Shown here: positions 25,111 to 37,812 of the stretch, piece by piece
Position numbering within the stretch: position 1 is the first letter of the stretch
Layout of the letters: each line of letters opens with the position of its first letter
DNA from: Cyanoderma ruficeps
Taxonomy: Eukaryota; Chordata; Aves; Passeriformes; Timaliidae
Length of the DNA: 64,000 bases
Direction of reading: 5' to 3'
Assembly: GCA_008694505.1 (NCBI GenBank)
Contig: VZDJ01000301.1
Coordinates: forward strand, 8,361,063 to 8,425,062
The notes under the pieces: model-generated
What the model saw: the letters and a program-made list of their open reading frames with translations, nothing else
What the model was told of the DNA's origin: nothing
Database searches by the model: none
Program-made: the position numbers and the translations under genes

Positions 25111-28100
25111 GGATGCCAAGCGCCTTCTGCTGCGCTGACACGGGCGTATCTTGGCTGCTCTTTATTTCCTCTGGTCCTTCTTTGTTCTGTACAGGATGCC
25201 CACTGCTATCGTATCTGAGCACTTCCGAGAGGTAACCGTGAAAATAAACGCATTTAACGTCTCCAGGGAGGGATAACACCGCTGCTGCCGAGAGTTAGTG
25301 ACAGCAAGAAGATAAAACTGAGAACTGAGGAGTGGTTTTTAATTCCCGAGCTGCCTGCCGTCCTCTAGACCATCCTCTCATATTTATGATCTATCCAAAC
25401 CTCTACTGCTGTCAAAACACAACTCTTTCCCCTTTACTGCTGAGAGGAGGGAGACCAACTGACCTGGAAAGGGAACGGTGCATAGTGACAAATAAAAAAA
25501 TGAGAGAAACACATCTTAAGCGTTTTATGATCTAATGCAGGTCTCCGGGTCCATTACGGCATGGTTTCCCTCCCTCCAGAGAGCTGTGACTAACCAGGCA
25601 CTGGGCTGTGAACAGCCGATGGGCCCTGAGCCAACCAGTGCTAAAAACTGGGATTCCTTTCCACTCCGATGGAATGGGCACGGGCTCCCCTTGCTCTGAA
25701 GTGTCCTCCTGCACAGATCTGTGACAGACACCACTGGATGGGTACAGCAGCATCCTCACCAGGCAGCCTCTGTTTCACAGAGCATTCATTTATCTCCCTT
25801 TCAGCCCTGTAACATGATACACCCGCTTCTCATTTTACACACACTTTACAAGTGGTTTCCTGTATGGTTTTATTTTCCAAGGCCCTTTGCTGATGCAGGT
25901 AAACATTTACCATTCATAACAAGAAGACTGGTTTTATATTGTTCATTGCTTTGAAGCCTGCATGGACATGATCCCTTGGAGATTTTATCAACTGATTTCT
26001 TTTTCATGGGGAAGAAAACACACAGCCCTCATCTGGCCTTAGAGCAGGATAATTGTACCCTGAAATTTCCAGTGAATGGCTGAGTCTTTCTTGTGTCTGG
26101 AGTAGTTTTAACTCCACAGGACCTTGTGTTGAGCTAATCTCATTACCTCCCACAGAGCACATAGTTTTTAATCATTTTATTTCTTAAACCCCAGAAAAAT
26201 CTTTCTTCGTAAAATAATCGACGTTCATTATGTCAAGGCTGAGTGTTCATTATGTCCTGTGATGTCATCCCAACCTGGATTATTTTCGGGATCACATCAT
26301 GGCAAAAGAGCAAAGGATCTCATTCCTTTCAGTTGTTGGGGTCTTTTTCCAGGAGAGGTAAATTAGTCTTAAAAAAATACTTTAATTTTTTCCATCTTAA
26401 GGAGGTTAAAAATAAACTATTCAACGTTGTTCTTCAAAGCCGTATGTGATCATTACAAATTATACACAACATTTATGACACCCAGTTGTTAAGAATAATG
26501 GACCAGCAACATGCAAATTGGGAGGCTCTGAAATTCAGAGTGAAGGCCACTTAATAGATGAGACCTTTGCCTGGGGACCACACAGCAAAATGCAGCTGCA
26601 GCCAAACCCTGGAGTAAAAAAAAATCCCTGTTTTGGAGTAAAAAATTCCTGCTTTGGAGTAAAAAATCCCTGTTTTCTGGGCAGGAGGCTTTAGCTGCTG
26701 TGACCTTGACGTTGTCCTGAGCTCCAAAGCCAACCCAGCCAGTGCAATGTGTTCCCCTTACAAATATTATCCAATGTTTTCTCCTCTGCTGTGTTTTTAT
26801 TGAGAATATCCTGCAGAGCTGTTGACTTTAATGGGACCATTCCCATGGGTAGAGTTTGCAGCATTGGTGGAAGGAGTTTCAAAGCCTCCTGAGATAATTG
26901 ATCTGCTGGGATCCCAAGCCAGTTAAACCTTCAGACCTGACACAGAGGTAGCAGCTGACTCATTTATTCCAGTTCTTACTCTGGGCTGTGGTTAAAAAGG
27001 GCACTGGGAACAGCATTAGTGACTTCTTTATATTCCACATCCTTGCCATGACCAACCAGGCACGTTCCTGCCCTCCTGAAATTTATTTGCTGTAAGTTCT
27101 GCATCTTTGACCTTGGCATCCACAAACAACACCCTGGCCACTACCAGTCGCTGGACACATTGACCAGAGCTCCCTTCCTTGACTGGGAAAAGGAGCAAAT
27201 TAAATTGCATTTTGCTCAGCTCAACCAGCTTTTGAACTGAGCAGGTAAAGTGCCAATTCCCCTTGGTGGCTTTGTGCAGTTATAATGGGATGCAATTGCC
27301 TAGAGTACAAATGGTTAGGGGGAAAAAAAAAAAAACAGCTTGTGCCCTCCATATAGTACTGAAGGACTTTCCAGGGGATGGAAATTGCATTATTCTCCTC
27401 TCTTGTTGATCAGAAAATTGTTCTGTCAGATTCCAGTGCAATCCAAATTCAGCACATTATTTACCACGCTGTCCAGATTGTGAGTTCTGTACGAGATTTG
27501 GTATCTCTCACAATGTTCCATCCCATCCTCTCCACTTTAAAGCATATTTCCCCCCTCATTAGCATTTTAATTTTGATGTATAATTTCCTGCAAACAGGCT
27601 GTGACAGTTGTTGTGTATCCCCAAGCATGAACGAGTGTTGCCCAAAACTTTGAGTCAGTGTCAAACCATCCTGTTCTATTTTCATCTTTCTAATTCTCAG
27701 TATCTCCATTGCCAGTCTTTTTAAATTGTAGCTAGTTACAGGATTTAACAGTCCCTTCTGACATAAAGAAATTTTCGTGCAGAGATTGTAATTAGGAAGG
27801 CTGAGCTCTGTTCTGTTATTAGCAGAATTGTGATTTTTGGAGTGGTGGGTTAATTGCTAATAACCATATGCAATGCTTCTGTCAAGATGTTTCCCATTAC
27901 AGTAATTAACTTAGCAGCTGGGGTAACAGACATTTACCATTTGTCTTCACAGTATCCCTGATTTAGGATTGCTCCAAAACCCTTTTTGGACTCTGTTGTT
28001 CAATTCCCAGGTGTAAGATGAAAGAGAGGGGAAGCTGAGGAGGGGAGATCTGGGAAGAAGAAGTTGCAGGGATAGTACCTGTTTCAGATGTGAAGTGTCT

Positions 28101-29430
28101 ATCAGTGTATCCTCAGGAATTCTGGATTTTTCTTCACTAATCTTAGCCTTGGACCATCGTTTTCATCAGCACTGACTGAAGGGAGAGCATGGCAGAGCAG
28201 CCTAAAACAGAGAATGTTTTCAGAAATGATTACTCAGATGCTCAAATTAATCTGATCACTATTGAGGATTTATTAAATGAAAAGTGCAGAATTTTTCATT
28301 GCCTATTCATACCCTTAAACCTCAAAATCCCTGTGGCAGGGGATTTTTTTTTTCTTCATGTTTTGTAGTCAACTCTATAGATATAAACATCTTTTGTTAA
28401 TTACTTCCTTTCTGTGCTGTCTCACTGGAGCTCCTTCCTTCACAGAGCTGTGCCAGAATTGCAGTAATATTATTAAGTATATGGCCAACCTGAAAATTAA
28501 GAAGAAAATAAAGTTGTTCTCTGAAGCCAGATCACATGACAGAGCAAGAGCACTTTCATTGATTTAATTCATCAACAGAATATATTGAAAGGATTCATTT
28601 TGTTTACGAGGTAATTTTAAAGACTTTTAGGACCATGATGCCAAACTGATCCTTTTTTTTTTTTTTAATTTTTTAAAAGTTTGTTCTGGCCAGAGCAAAT
28701 TCTCTACAATGCCACATTAAAGAAGGTTTGTTAATACCCTTAAAGATGTAAAGCAGCATGCCAAGGGCACGGGAAGCTTTCTCTGTTGCAAGGAATTGGC
28801 TTTGCTCCACTGCAAGGAATGGGGGAATGCTAATTTACGGCAACTGTGGCTCCAGCCCGTGTTGTTAATCATAATTATGGACTTATTTTGGGAGGTGCAT
28901 TTTCTAAAGTAGTTGGGGGAGACAAGAAAATTAAGTTAAAATTATTTTCTTCCACAGGAGGTAAAAGTAGTACATAAATAAATACTCGGTGTTGCAGTAG
29001 ATCTTTAAAACCTACAATAGTTTTCTGGCACTGCAGCATCCTGTGATATTTTTTTTTTTTCCTCCAGCACATAATAGTAAGTTTCTGATAATAGTGCTCA
29101 CAGACAGCTTTGATTATAACCACTTGTCAGGGAATGGATAACTAGGAAAATAACACCATATTCAACTGTAAAAAATGCTGCCTGGAGTACATTAACACAG
29201 TGATAATTTCTGCTAATAGCAGCCTCCGAACCCCATCCATTAGCTTTGAATTGAAATTCCTGCTTCATTTCTATCTTTCCCAGCATTTCTGCCCTCTGAG
29301 CCTCTCTGCCATCACTTGGGAGCAGCAGAGCCATCCACAGACACCAAGAGGAAGGACAGAGTCAGTGTTAGAGCAAACTGCTGGGGACTGGGGGCTGGGA
29401 CACTGCTCGTGGCCTTGGGCAGTGCCAGCA
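25111..29430. other. Intergenic, no gene seen
   Basis: AT-rich unique DNA between the EGFEM1 CpG island and the 91-bp duplication. It contains a three-copy minisatellite at 26611-26676 and homopolymers (A run near 27323-27335, T run near 28653-28666). No open frame looks coding, and I see no RNA gene. Confidence 0.65.
26611..26676. repeat. Three-copy 21-24 bp tandem repeat
   Basis: Three consecutive units start GGAGTAAAAAA and continue TCCCTG/TTCCTG then TTT. They begin at 26611 (24 bp), 26635 (21 bp) and 26656 (21 bp). The first has three extra A residues. It looks like a recent local duplication of A-rich sequence. Confidence 0.9.
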
Positions 29431-29612
29431 CAGGGGACGGTGAGGAGCAGGGAATGTTTGTTCCCTAGGTTTGCATTCTGTGGGAATTTTCTGTCAGCAT
29501 CCTACTCCTTCCCTGCCAACCCAGGGGACGGTGAGGAGCAGGGAATGTTTGTTCCCTAGGTTTGCATTCTGTGGGAATCTTCTGTCAGCATCCTACTCCT
29601 TCCCTGCCAACC
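29431..29612. repeat. 91-bp tandem duplication (two copies)
   Basis: Positions 29431-29521 and 29522-29612 are direct, adjacent copies with a period of 91 bp. Both start CAGGGGACGGTGAGGAGCAG and contain GTTCCCTAGGTTTGCATTC. I see one substitution within the unit (GAATTTTC against GAATCTTC). The near-identity implies a young event or an assembly artefact. It lies about 140 bp before a CR1 tail. Confidence 0.93.
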
Positions 29613-29747
29613 CAAGTCACCAGCCACACTGTCCCAGCGTAACAGGAATTGAGGTTTTCGGTCGTGTTCCTTGGGAGGGGAGGGCAAGACGGGCGGGAAA
29701 GGAGGGAAAATAAAAAGGGTCTGAACAATTTGACTTCAAAGCAGTAG

Positions 29748-30115
29748 AGACATAGAGTCACAGAGTTGTTAGGGTTGGAAAAGACCTTTGAGATCGTCAA
29801 AATGAACTGCCACCCACCACTCCATCCACCACTCAACCATGGCCTCAAGGGCCACATCCTCAGGCTTTTTGAACACCTCCAGGGACAATGACCCCAGCAC
29901 TGCCCTGGGAAGTTTGTTCCAATGCTTACAGTCCTTTCCATGAGGAAATTTTCCCTGATATCAACTCTAAACCTCCCCTGGCAAAACTTTTCCTCTTGTC
30001 CTGTCACTGGGGCACGCCTGACCCCCACCTCAGCACACCCTCCCTTCAGGTAGGTTTAGAGGGCAATAAGGTGTCCCCTCACTCCACTTGGTCTCTCCAA
30101 ACAGCAGAAATGTTC
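29748..30115 (-). repeat. CR1 LINE 3' segment, about 370 bp
   Basis: It begins on the plus strand with GAGTCACAGAGTTGTTAGGG and TTGGAAAAGACCTTTGAGAT. It continues through TGAACACCTCCAGGGA, CCATGAGGAAATTTTCCCTG, and CTTGTCCTGTCACTGGG, to CTTGGTCTCTCCAAACAGCA. This is the complement of the CR1 3' untranslated region and the end of ORF2. The 147-residue minus-strand open frame overlapping it (29585-30028) is a by-product of this repeat. Confidence 0.9.
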
Positions 30116-32280
30116 AAACAAAGTATTTCTTTTTGACATAATGAGGAGAAGCCCATTGATATTCAAGTCAGGAGGATATTTCTGTAGGGACCTATTACAT
30201 CTGATTGGGAAAATAAAATGTTACCCACATCCACAATTACTTCTGTAAAGACCACTGATCTCATTCCTGAGCTTTTCTCTTTAACATTAGTTAACCAAAA
30301 CTCTGGTAAGAGCAGGCTCTTGACAATATAATCCTAAAATAAGTTTTATGTTGGCAGGCAATAGCAACTGGGAGCACTTCCATCTATTTCTGGATTCGGG
30401 ATAACGACACTCCAATGAGTGGCTAATCTGGTGTGCTTGTGTACATTCAAATTAAAATCACACATTAGGGGGCAAGTCACATCTTCTCTGACCTACACAG
30501 GTGAGAGCCAGATGGAACTCTAAATTTCATGCAGCTATTCCAGCCTCATCTCCACACAAAGGAAAGAATTAGGGCTTAGAAACTTTGGAGCAATCCATTG
30601 TTTGGCAGAGCAGTGTGTTACTAAATATTTTCTAGGGGGAACTGTTTTATTTGGTTTTTAATGATTTTTTTTCACAGTGATCTTCTTTTGGCCATGCTGA
30701 TGCCCACCTGAAAAACCTGCAAGCAGCTGAACAAGCAACTCATTCAAAAATTGAGCAGAGTATCTTCATGCTCGTGCTTTCAGAGAAATCAAAATTGGGG
30801 TATTTGTGCTAAGAGTGTTTAAAGGCTCCTAGAGTCAGGAGAGACCAAGAACTTTTGGAGACTTGGCCAATAAGAGGTAGGCAGCATAATCTGATTATCA
30901 AATATTCCTGGTCCATCCAGAGGACAGGAGATTTCAAAGAGTTATCCTATAAGAAAATTGAAGCGAATAAATGTAAAAAAAAAACAAACCCAAAAACATT
31001 AAAATATGTGATAAAAGAAGGTTGCTGCCCCTGATGAATTTTTCAGTCGGTTCATAGCACAGTTCAGTGAGTGCCAGGACAACTCTAAAGGGATGAAGTC
31101 AATCACACAAACCAGGCAGTAACAACACTCCAGCAACCTCAGCCTCAACCAGCACTGATACTTCAATCACTCTAATTTATCCTCCGGGGTAGGCAGCCCC
31201 CTCAAAATTTGGGTTTTAGATGTTGGAGCTGGTAACTCTCATCTACATCACTGAAAATGCAGCTGCAAAATAAATCAAAGAAAAAAAAAAAAGCGCTCAG
31301 AAGTCGGATTCTCCTCAGGGTTTCCCCGTCCCTTTGGAATTGCTGGTGGATCTCAGATGTGAGCTGCCTGAGCTTCCTCCTTTGTCTAACGCACTGCTGA
31401 GCACATCACCGGGACTGAAAATACTAAAATTCAAAGGAATAAATGCTTTGTTTGTTTGCTCCCAATTAGGAGCTAATGAAACCCCAGGAATACACTTCCA
31501 GGTGATTTGTCACAGAGCTGAAACTCAATAGTTTGTTCCTGTGTGGAACTTCCCTCCCTGTCTGTTCTGCTGACACAACTAGACCACATTTCACTCTCCC
31601 AAAGACATTAGAGCATTGCTTTACTGGTTTTTCCTCCAAATTACCTGCCTGGCTACTGTCACCATTGATCTTTTAAGTCCTTGACTGAGTAATCAGTCAG
31701 AGAGCTAATTAATGTAGCGGGTTGGAGGGAAGGATGAAATGAAAAAGGAGATTTCTTTTCCCTTATTCTTGATGTTTTTATTGCCTCTGAAAGGTGCTTT
31801 ATCCATAGCATAAAGGAGCATTTGTCTGAGCTTTTTCCTCCTGTCAGTTCACCTACTATAAATCTATTTCTCAACAGAAACCAGGAGAATTTCGTGGGAA
31901 TGGCGATACTGAAATCCAAGAAGAAAAGAAATCTAAGATTTTGTATTTGTTTTTCCACTATTAACACTCACAGACTGCAATGTGTATTTGGAGTGAGTAG
32001 CAACTTCAAGACCTGACTCAGATTTTCAGATGGTTTCAGAACTAAACAGATGTTTTAATATTAAGATAACTTTGTTATATTTTATAGAAAAAGAGGGTTT
32101 TTTTTCTTTCCTTCCTTCCTGCTGGCTCTGCTCCCCATAGACAAGAATGATCTGCAACCCCCAAAATTTATCCAGGTTCATTTCTAACCAAAAGGGGTCA
32201 AGCTCAAGTGCCTGAACATATGGTTTAAACACCACCACACAGTTTGAGTTCAGCCTGAGACCAAGGATGTGAGAACAGGG
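30116..32280. other. Intergenic, no gene seen
   Basis: AT-rich unique sequence between two CR1 remnants, with A runs near 30976-30986 and 31280-31292. No coding or RNA feature is supported. Confidence 0.6.
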
Positions 32281-32425
32281 AATCACAGAATAGTTTGGGT
32301 TGGAAGGCACCTTAAAGATTACCCAGTTCCACACTTTCCACCTGACCAGGTTGCTCCAAGCCCCATCCAAGCTGGCCTTGAGCTCTTCCAGGGATGGGGC
32401 AGCCACAGCTTCTCTGGAATGCCCC
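32281..32425 (-). repeat. CR1 LINE 3' tail, truncated
   Basis: The plus-strand reading AATCACAGAATAGTTTGGG, TTGGAAGGCACCTTAAAGAT, and GGTTGCTCCAAGCCCCATCC, ending GAGCTCTTCCAGGGATGGGG, is the complement of the CR1 3' end. It has a small internal loss where the GGGCAGGGACACCTTCCAC block normally stands. Confidence 0.9.
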
Positions 32426-33459
32426 ATGCTAAAAACATATATTCCAAAAATACTCATCAGGGTCATGATTTGAAAGAAAAATATTCCAATGTTAATGACC
32501 AAGTTGTCCTAAAAGAAGAAATGAGCTGTTTAATAGTTAGCAGTACACAAATGCTGTTTTCCTCATCCTGGATACCTAAGAAGCATAGAGTATTCTTGTC
32601 ACTGTAATAACTCTGATAATGTGAAAAGTCATTTAATTTCCTTTATTCTCAAGGAATTCTACATGCCCTGGAACGGCTCTTTTAATCCACAGAGTTAACC
32701 CCGCACAGCCACGCACACAGAGATGGATATTTACATATTCTACAGCAGGATTTAAACACTGCTTGTCCACAGGGAGCTGATGAACCGAAAATGGTTTAAT
32801 AAGCTTTCTCTTAAAATTCTTTGGGGAGGCAGATATTAGCATCAGCAGTATTTGTTGCTAAATGCAAATAAAATCACGGTGCATGTGGGAATTGTGCTGC
32901 CCATGCTCCAGGAAACAGCGAGCACGGGGCTGCAGCAGGCAAGTGGCAATTAAATATTTCACACATGCCTGCGTGGCTCTTTATCTACAGCACCACGGCC
33001 ACATCCAGCAACAATTAATGGTGTTGGGATGGAATCTCCAACTCATAATTCTGTGATTAACTCGTGGAGATACCCATTTCCTACAAAAGCTTAAACAGGA
33101 AGTGCCTGAGAAACCCACGTTGCTGTAAAGAATTACACAAAGTGAAATATAGCAGTCCAAAAAGCAGCCTGCCCTCCTAGAAAATCTGCATTGCCTGGGC
33201 TGAGCACTGCAAACTGAGCATGTTTTATTAATTCAAGCATCAAGACAATAATAAATTAAGCACCTAGATAGGCAGGGGGAAAAGGCAATGTCAGCACTTA
33301 AAGGCTTTTTAGACTTGACCTCCTAATTTGCGCAAAAATCAAAAATATTTCTGAAGTTTACTATAATTAAAGATTAATGCCAATGCTGTAAAGTTCTGAA
33401 AAGTTTATGAAGCTAAACCTCGCCAAATTAACTCAACATTTTTCTTCTGTTATTGACTT
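32426..33459. other. Intergenic, no gene seen
   Basis: Unique AT-rich sequence. I see no repeat, gene or regulatory motif cluster that can be supported. Confidence 0.55.
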
Positions 33460-34080
33460 TTTAGGTGCAAGCTCTGATCTATACAGACTTCAGCAAGGCA
33501 TTTCTTAGATGTGGGAAATTACTTGTTTAACCTGGAGCAGTTCTCTGTGCAGGTAAAGCTAAGGAGGATATAATGGCGAGTTGTGTCAAAAGGGGACATT
33601 GTTCAGTTATGAGAAGCTCATTAATGAACTTCCAGCGATGAGTCTCAAGGAAAAAATAGCAGTATTTTTGCCCCTGGCACAAGAGAAAGGCCCAGCCTCG
33701 TGGAGTTTGCTGTGGAAAAGGCTGATGAGGATGAGAATCTCCTGCTGGAAATACAAGATTACTTCGAGGCTGAAGTCTGTGGACAACATGGATGGAATCT
33801 AAAGCCATGAAAAGCTGGATGACGCACCTGGGCACTAAGAATAATTTCTCCTACTGAGGGGTCTTCTGAGCCACCTCATCCAATTTTGAGTGTTGAGGAG
33901 CTGGAGAGGAGAATTCAACACGATGGAACAGGACTATGAAGCAAAGAGCCAGGAAAGGGGAAGGAATTGGATCTGTTTAGAGCAAAATTAAGGCTTGTTT
34001 AAAGTAGCAGGATGAAGGTGAGGGGGGAAGGAGGGATTGCTACCTGAGTGCTCTCCTAAAGCACTCTGTGGAAAGGGGGG
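33460..34080 (+). repeat. Probable old, heavily decayed CR1 copy
   Basis: A segment at about 33474-33510 reads Leu-Ile-Tyr-Thr-Asp-Phe-Ser-Lys-Ala-Phe, matching the reverse transcriptase motif of CR1-type LINEs (Y-x-D-F-S-K-A-F). It is interrupted soon after. Further on, TTGAGGAGCTGGAGAGGAGA and CTGTTTAGAGCAAAATTAAGG recall the region after the RT domain. The element is broken by indels and stops and cannot encode a product. Boundaries are approximate. Confidence 0.5.
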
Positions 34081-37000
34081 TGGGATGAATTTCAGGGACA
34101 CCCAGGAATGTTGGCACAGTCAAAGCTCAATCTGGCATGAGAACAAGGCAGCCCAGAGCAGGCACACGGATGTTTGAGCAGGGAGTGTCTGGGGTAGCCT
34201 CGTGCAAGCAATAGCAGCAAAATAAAGGACTAGCGTGGAGGAAATCTGTAAATTCATTAAAAGAATTCTCAAATATGTTTTTATGTGATAACAGGGAACT
34301 GGATTTGGTCACCAGGCAGTGCCTTTCAAGCCCTCGCTCCTTGCTGGGTTTCAGCTGTTTAATTTTGAATCCTATCACCATAACCAAAGTGTGCTGCAGC
34401 CTCAGGTACAAGAACAACACTGATCTTCTTCTGCTAATTCCTGTGCTCAAAACGGGGCTGTGCCTCAAGTAACTGCAGGAAATAGCTTTGGAGGAGGCCA
34501 ATTTAAGCGACTTTCAGTGACTTACCAACAATTAAGCCTTTTGCTCCATGAAATGAGAAAAATCCTTTTGGTTTGTGTCTGGGTGCAAGAGAATCCTGCA
34601 CCTTGCTTGGGGATGTTCAGCCTTGTGCTGATCTAAATAATAACCAAAAAACAGACAACTAACCCTAACATTAGAGCATGCCATGAAGATTTCTCTAAGA
34701 GAAACGTGTTTGTCTTTTAGATCACAGAAGAACGCCCAGAAGCTGAATAAATGCAAAGAGCAGCTGGAATTTGCAACGGCAAATTTGCCTGTGCCCATAT
34801 CACGATAGCACGGGTGGCTACAGCAGCGGGGCCAAGGCAGCCCAAACCTGCTGGCTGAGCTTCTTTGCAGTGTTCCTGACACTGGGAAATTAGCAGTTTT
34901 TACAATTTAGTTGGAATTAGAAAATAATACGTGCCAACTTTCTTATCAGTGTCGCAGCACCTTCTTTTTTAACCACATATTTACTGCTGGAGGTTATCCC
35001 TGCAGGGTTGTCAGACGCTTCTATCGCATCTTTATCACATCAGCAAGTTGCCTCCTAAATTTTCTTTATCCACAGCAACGATGCATGCAGGAAAAAAAAA
35101 AAGGCTGTGGGTTGATCAGCAATCACGAAGTTGATTTTGTGGAGCTAAACAACAGCAGAACATTTTGTGCAACAGCATTTCCCCCACTTTCTGAACTCAC
35201 GAGAGGAAAATTGGACAGAAACGTTTAATTTCATGAAGCTGGTGCGGCAGACAGCATTCACTTAACATCAATTAGTGTTATAGCTGATAATTTGGGCCGG
35301 GGCAACGTGAATTGACATAAAATTGACAGGCAGAGCTTGGTGTGGGCGTGACCTGGATAAAGGGGATGCCCTAAGGATAAAGGGGATTCCTCTGCAGCTG
35401 AGGGGCTCCTCCCCTGTCACTTCACTCTGTGTGTGCTGAACTAAGCAGCAGCCCCACGGGACACTGTTCCTGTTAGCAGGAATTGCATCAATGCACGAAA
35501 AGCCAGTTTGCAAGGAGTTTCTCTTTGTGTACATTATATCCAGTGAAAATGGCATTTGCCTCCCAGCTGCTGGGATGGATTTTGGCTGTTGCAGCCAAAA
35601 TCTCTAAACTTAAGGCGTTGTTTTTTTTGCATTTTGTTTGTTTAAGTGTTGAGCACAGCAGCGATATTGTTCAGATATACATTATTTACTGATAAACCAT
35701 TCTGTCCCTCTTAAGGCTTGGTTTTGCTCACTGCAAGGTCAGCAAATGCAGCATGGGGAACCAGAATTTGCTAGCTTAGGAATTAAAAGTTTATGGGAAT
35801 TGGGTTTGTTTTCTTGCTCCCAAAGCTCATAGGTGAGCTGAAATGAGTCATGAGAAGAGGTGTGAAGTTGTAAAAAAATGCTCACTTCAGGCTGTTTAGC
35901 CCCTAAAGTAGAGCTGCAGTATCTCAGCTTGGAGCAGAGGAGAAATGGATCCACAGCATCACCACAAGGAAGCCACGAAATTATCCCATAGGAAAACATA
36001 AGGGACAGAGATGTGTCCTAAATCTCACTTTCCTCCAGCTTTAAATACTGGACAATGAACAAATTCCTGTCTGTTTGGGCTCTGCAGTCTGGGATTACCC
36101 TGACCTTCACGTTGAGTGATCACTGATAATTTAGCAATTTTTAATGAGAGGTCAAGGCCGAGTTACCTCTTTTTCTTTTCATCTTCTCCTCCTGCTCTGA
36201 GCACCTCCATCTACCTCCATCCCTGTCTTGTCTCCCTCTTCCTCTCAGCATTTTTCTAGAAATGAGCAATTTCTCATCCCAGTTTCTCCTTTGTCAGGTG
36301 CCTCCAAAGGTGAAGGCTGGCAGAAGTACAGGAAACACTGAAGGAAGATATTTCCTTTTCAACTGTTGGGCAAGAATAGAGCCCTGTGTCCTCCAGCATC
36401 ATTCCTGGTGAGGATAAATCCTGCCTCCATGACTTCTGGAGAGGTTATCTCAGGCAGCACAGAGGAGTGTCAGCAAGGGGCAGGCAAAGCCCTGCTCTGA
36501 CAGAGGCAGTTCTGAACACAAGCTGGAACAGATTGTTAAAAGCATCAGGGGAACATCACGATCAAAATCACGGCCATTGTGAGCTTTGGGCTGGCAATTC
36601 TCACTGCTCTGCCAGGATTAAAGCACTTGTATTTCACCTCCATGTCTTAAGGCACTGGGGGGGCTGAGCTTTAATTTCAAATCTCCCTTTAAGTTGTCCC
36701 TGCCTTGCCAAGGTGGCCTAAGGACAAATCCATTAATCCGTGTGATGTGTGGGTCTGTTTACATTATGGGAGTTATGTAAGCAGGTAGAGCTCATCAATA
36801 ATTAAAGGATTTTTTTTCTTCTGCCCTCTCAGGGTTTCTGGGCAAGCCCCACAGTCTTTATATTTTCTTCTGAATAATGTTAAAGGGCGGTGTTTTAAGG
36901 GATGGCAGCTCCAAGCCTTCCATCTGCAGGGGTTGCGTGAGCCTCTCTCATTCCTCACAGAAACCAGCTGGAGGAATTACCAATGTAAAACAGGGATTAG

Positions 37001-37539
37001 AAAGGGAAGGATCAAGCTCCCCGGCTCTGTTTTGATGGCAGTCTGTAAAAGGTGTAATAAAATCAATAGTTTCCCTCACTGAAAGGGTTCTTTCTATCTC
37101 CAGCAATGACAAGAGGATAGTGGGCAACGAGCTCTATTAGCTGTTCTTTAAGAATCAATCACACTTAAAAGCAATAGTCAAAATGACAGCAACTGCACAA
37201 TAGATGAATAATTTTTCACACAAATAGCCCGAATTTCAGAGGAGCGACACACTTTTAAAGAGAGAGTAGATAAAATATCTGCCTCTCTGAAAACCAAGGA
37301 AATACCAAGCATTTATTACTGAAGACACTGAAACAAAAATGCTCAGATCCTAAAGGGGTAAAAAGCCAAAATATCAATTCAGACCACCTGAGCAAGGACA
37401 TGAGATAATGATCAAGATTCACTTGATTCAGTTTTAAATGTCACAAAAGTACAGAATTCCTGAAGCTGCATTCAGGAAGAAAATCCTCGTGGCTGTGTCA
37501 CTTCTGCTGTCAAACAAGGGCTTCCCTCAGCCACAGTGA
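34081..37539. other. Intergenic, no gene seen
   Basis: Mostly unique sequence without supported genes. Positions about 37080-37270 are AT-rich, low in repeats and dense in short ATTA- or AATCAATCA-type motifs, which could be a conserved non-coding element. That cannot be shown from one genome. Confidence 0.55.
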
Positions 37540-37812
37540 AACAACCCCTGAGCTCAGGAGCTGCCATGAGGCTGTGCCAGGGCAGGTTTAGGCTGGGGAT
37601 TAGGAAAGGATTCTTCCCCCAGAGGGTGCTGGACACTGCCCACGCTCCCCAGGGAATGGGCACGGCCCCTGGGAGCTCCAGGAGTCTTTGGATAACTCTC
37701 TCAGGGATGCACAGGGTGGGATTGTTGGGGTGTCTGTGCAGGGCCAGGACTTGGACTGGATGATCCCTGTGAGTCCCTTCCAACTCAGGATATTCTGTGG
37801 TTTTATGATCTG
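37540..37812 (+). repeat. CR1 LINE 3' segment
   Basis: It reads GGCTGTGCCAGGGCAGGTTT, ATTAGGAAAGGATTCTTCCC, CTGGACTGGATGATCCCTGT, CCCTTCCAACTCAGGATATT, and CTGTGGTTTTATGATCT. This is the standard order of a CR1 3' tail in the plus orientation. The minus-strand 121-residue frame over it is not a gene. Confidence 0.92.

Noticed and set aside
23964..25235. 423-residue plus-strand open frame (and 314- and 264-residue relatives)
   Set aside because: It lies over the EGFEM1 CpG island, antisense to exon 1. The composition is Arg/Pro/Ala/Ser-rich with no domain, and GC-rich DNA lacks stop codons by chance.
27020..27250. Possible old transposon or pseudogene fragment
   Set aside because: A 60-residue minus-strand frame looked protein-like, but I could match it to no family.
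29585..30028. 147-residue minus-strand frame
   Set aside because: It overlaps a CR1 3' segment and has the composition of that repeat.
32026..32502. 158-residue minus-strand frame
   Set aside because: Its centre is a CR1 3' tail (32281-32425) and the rest shows no domain.
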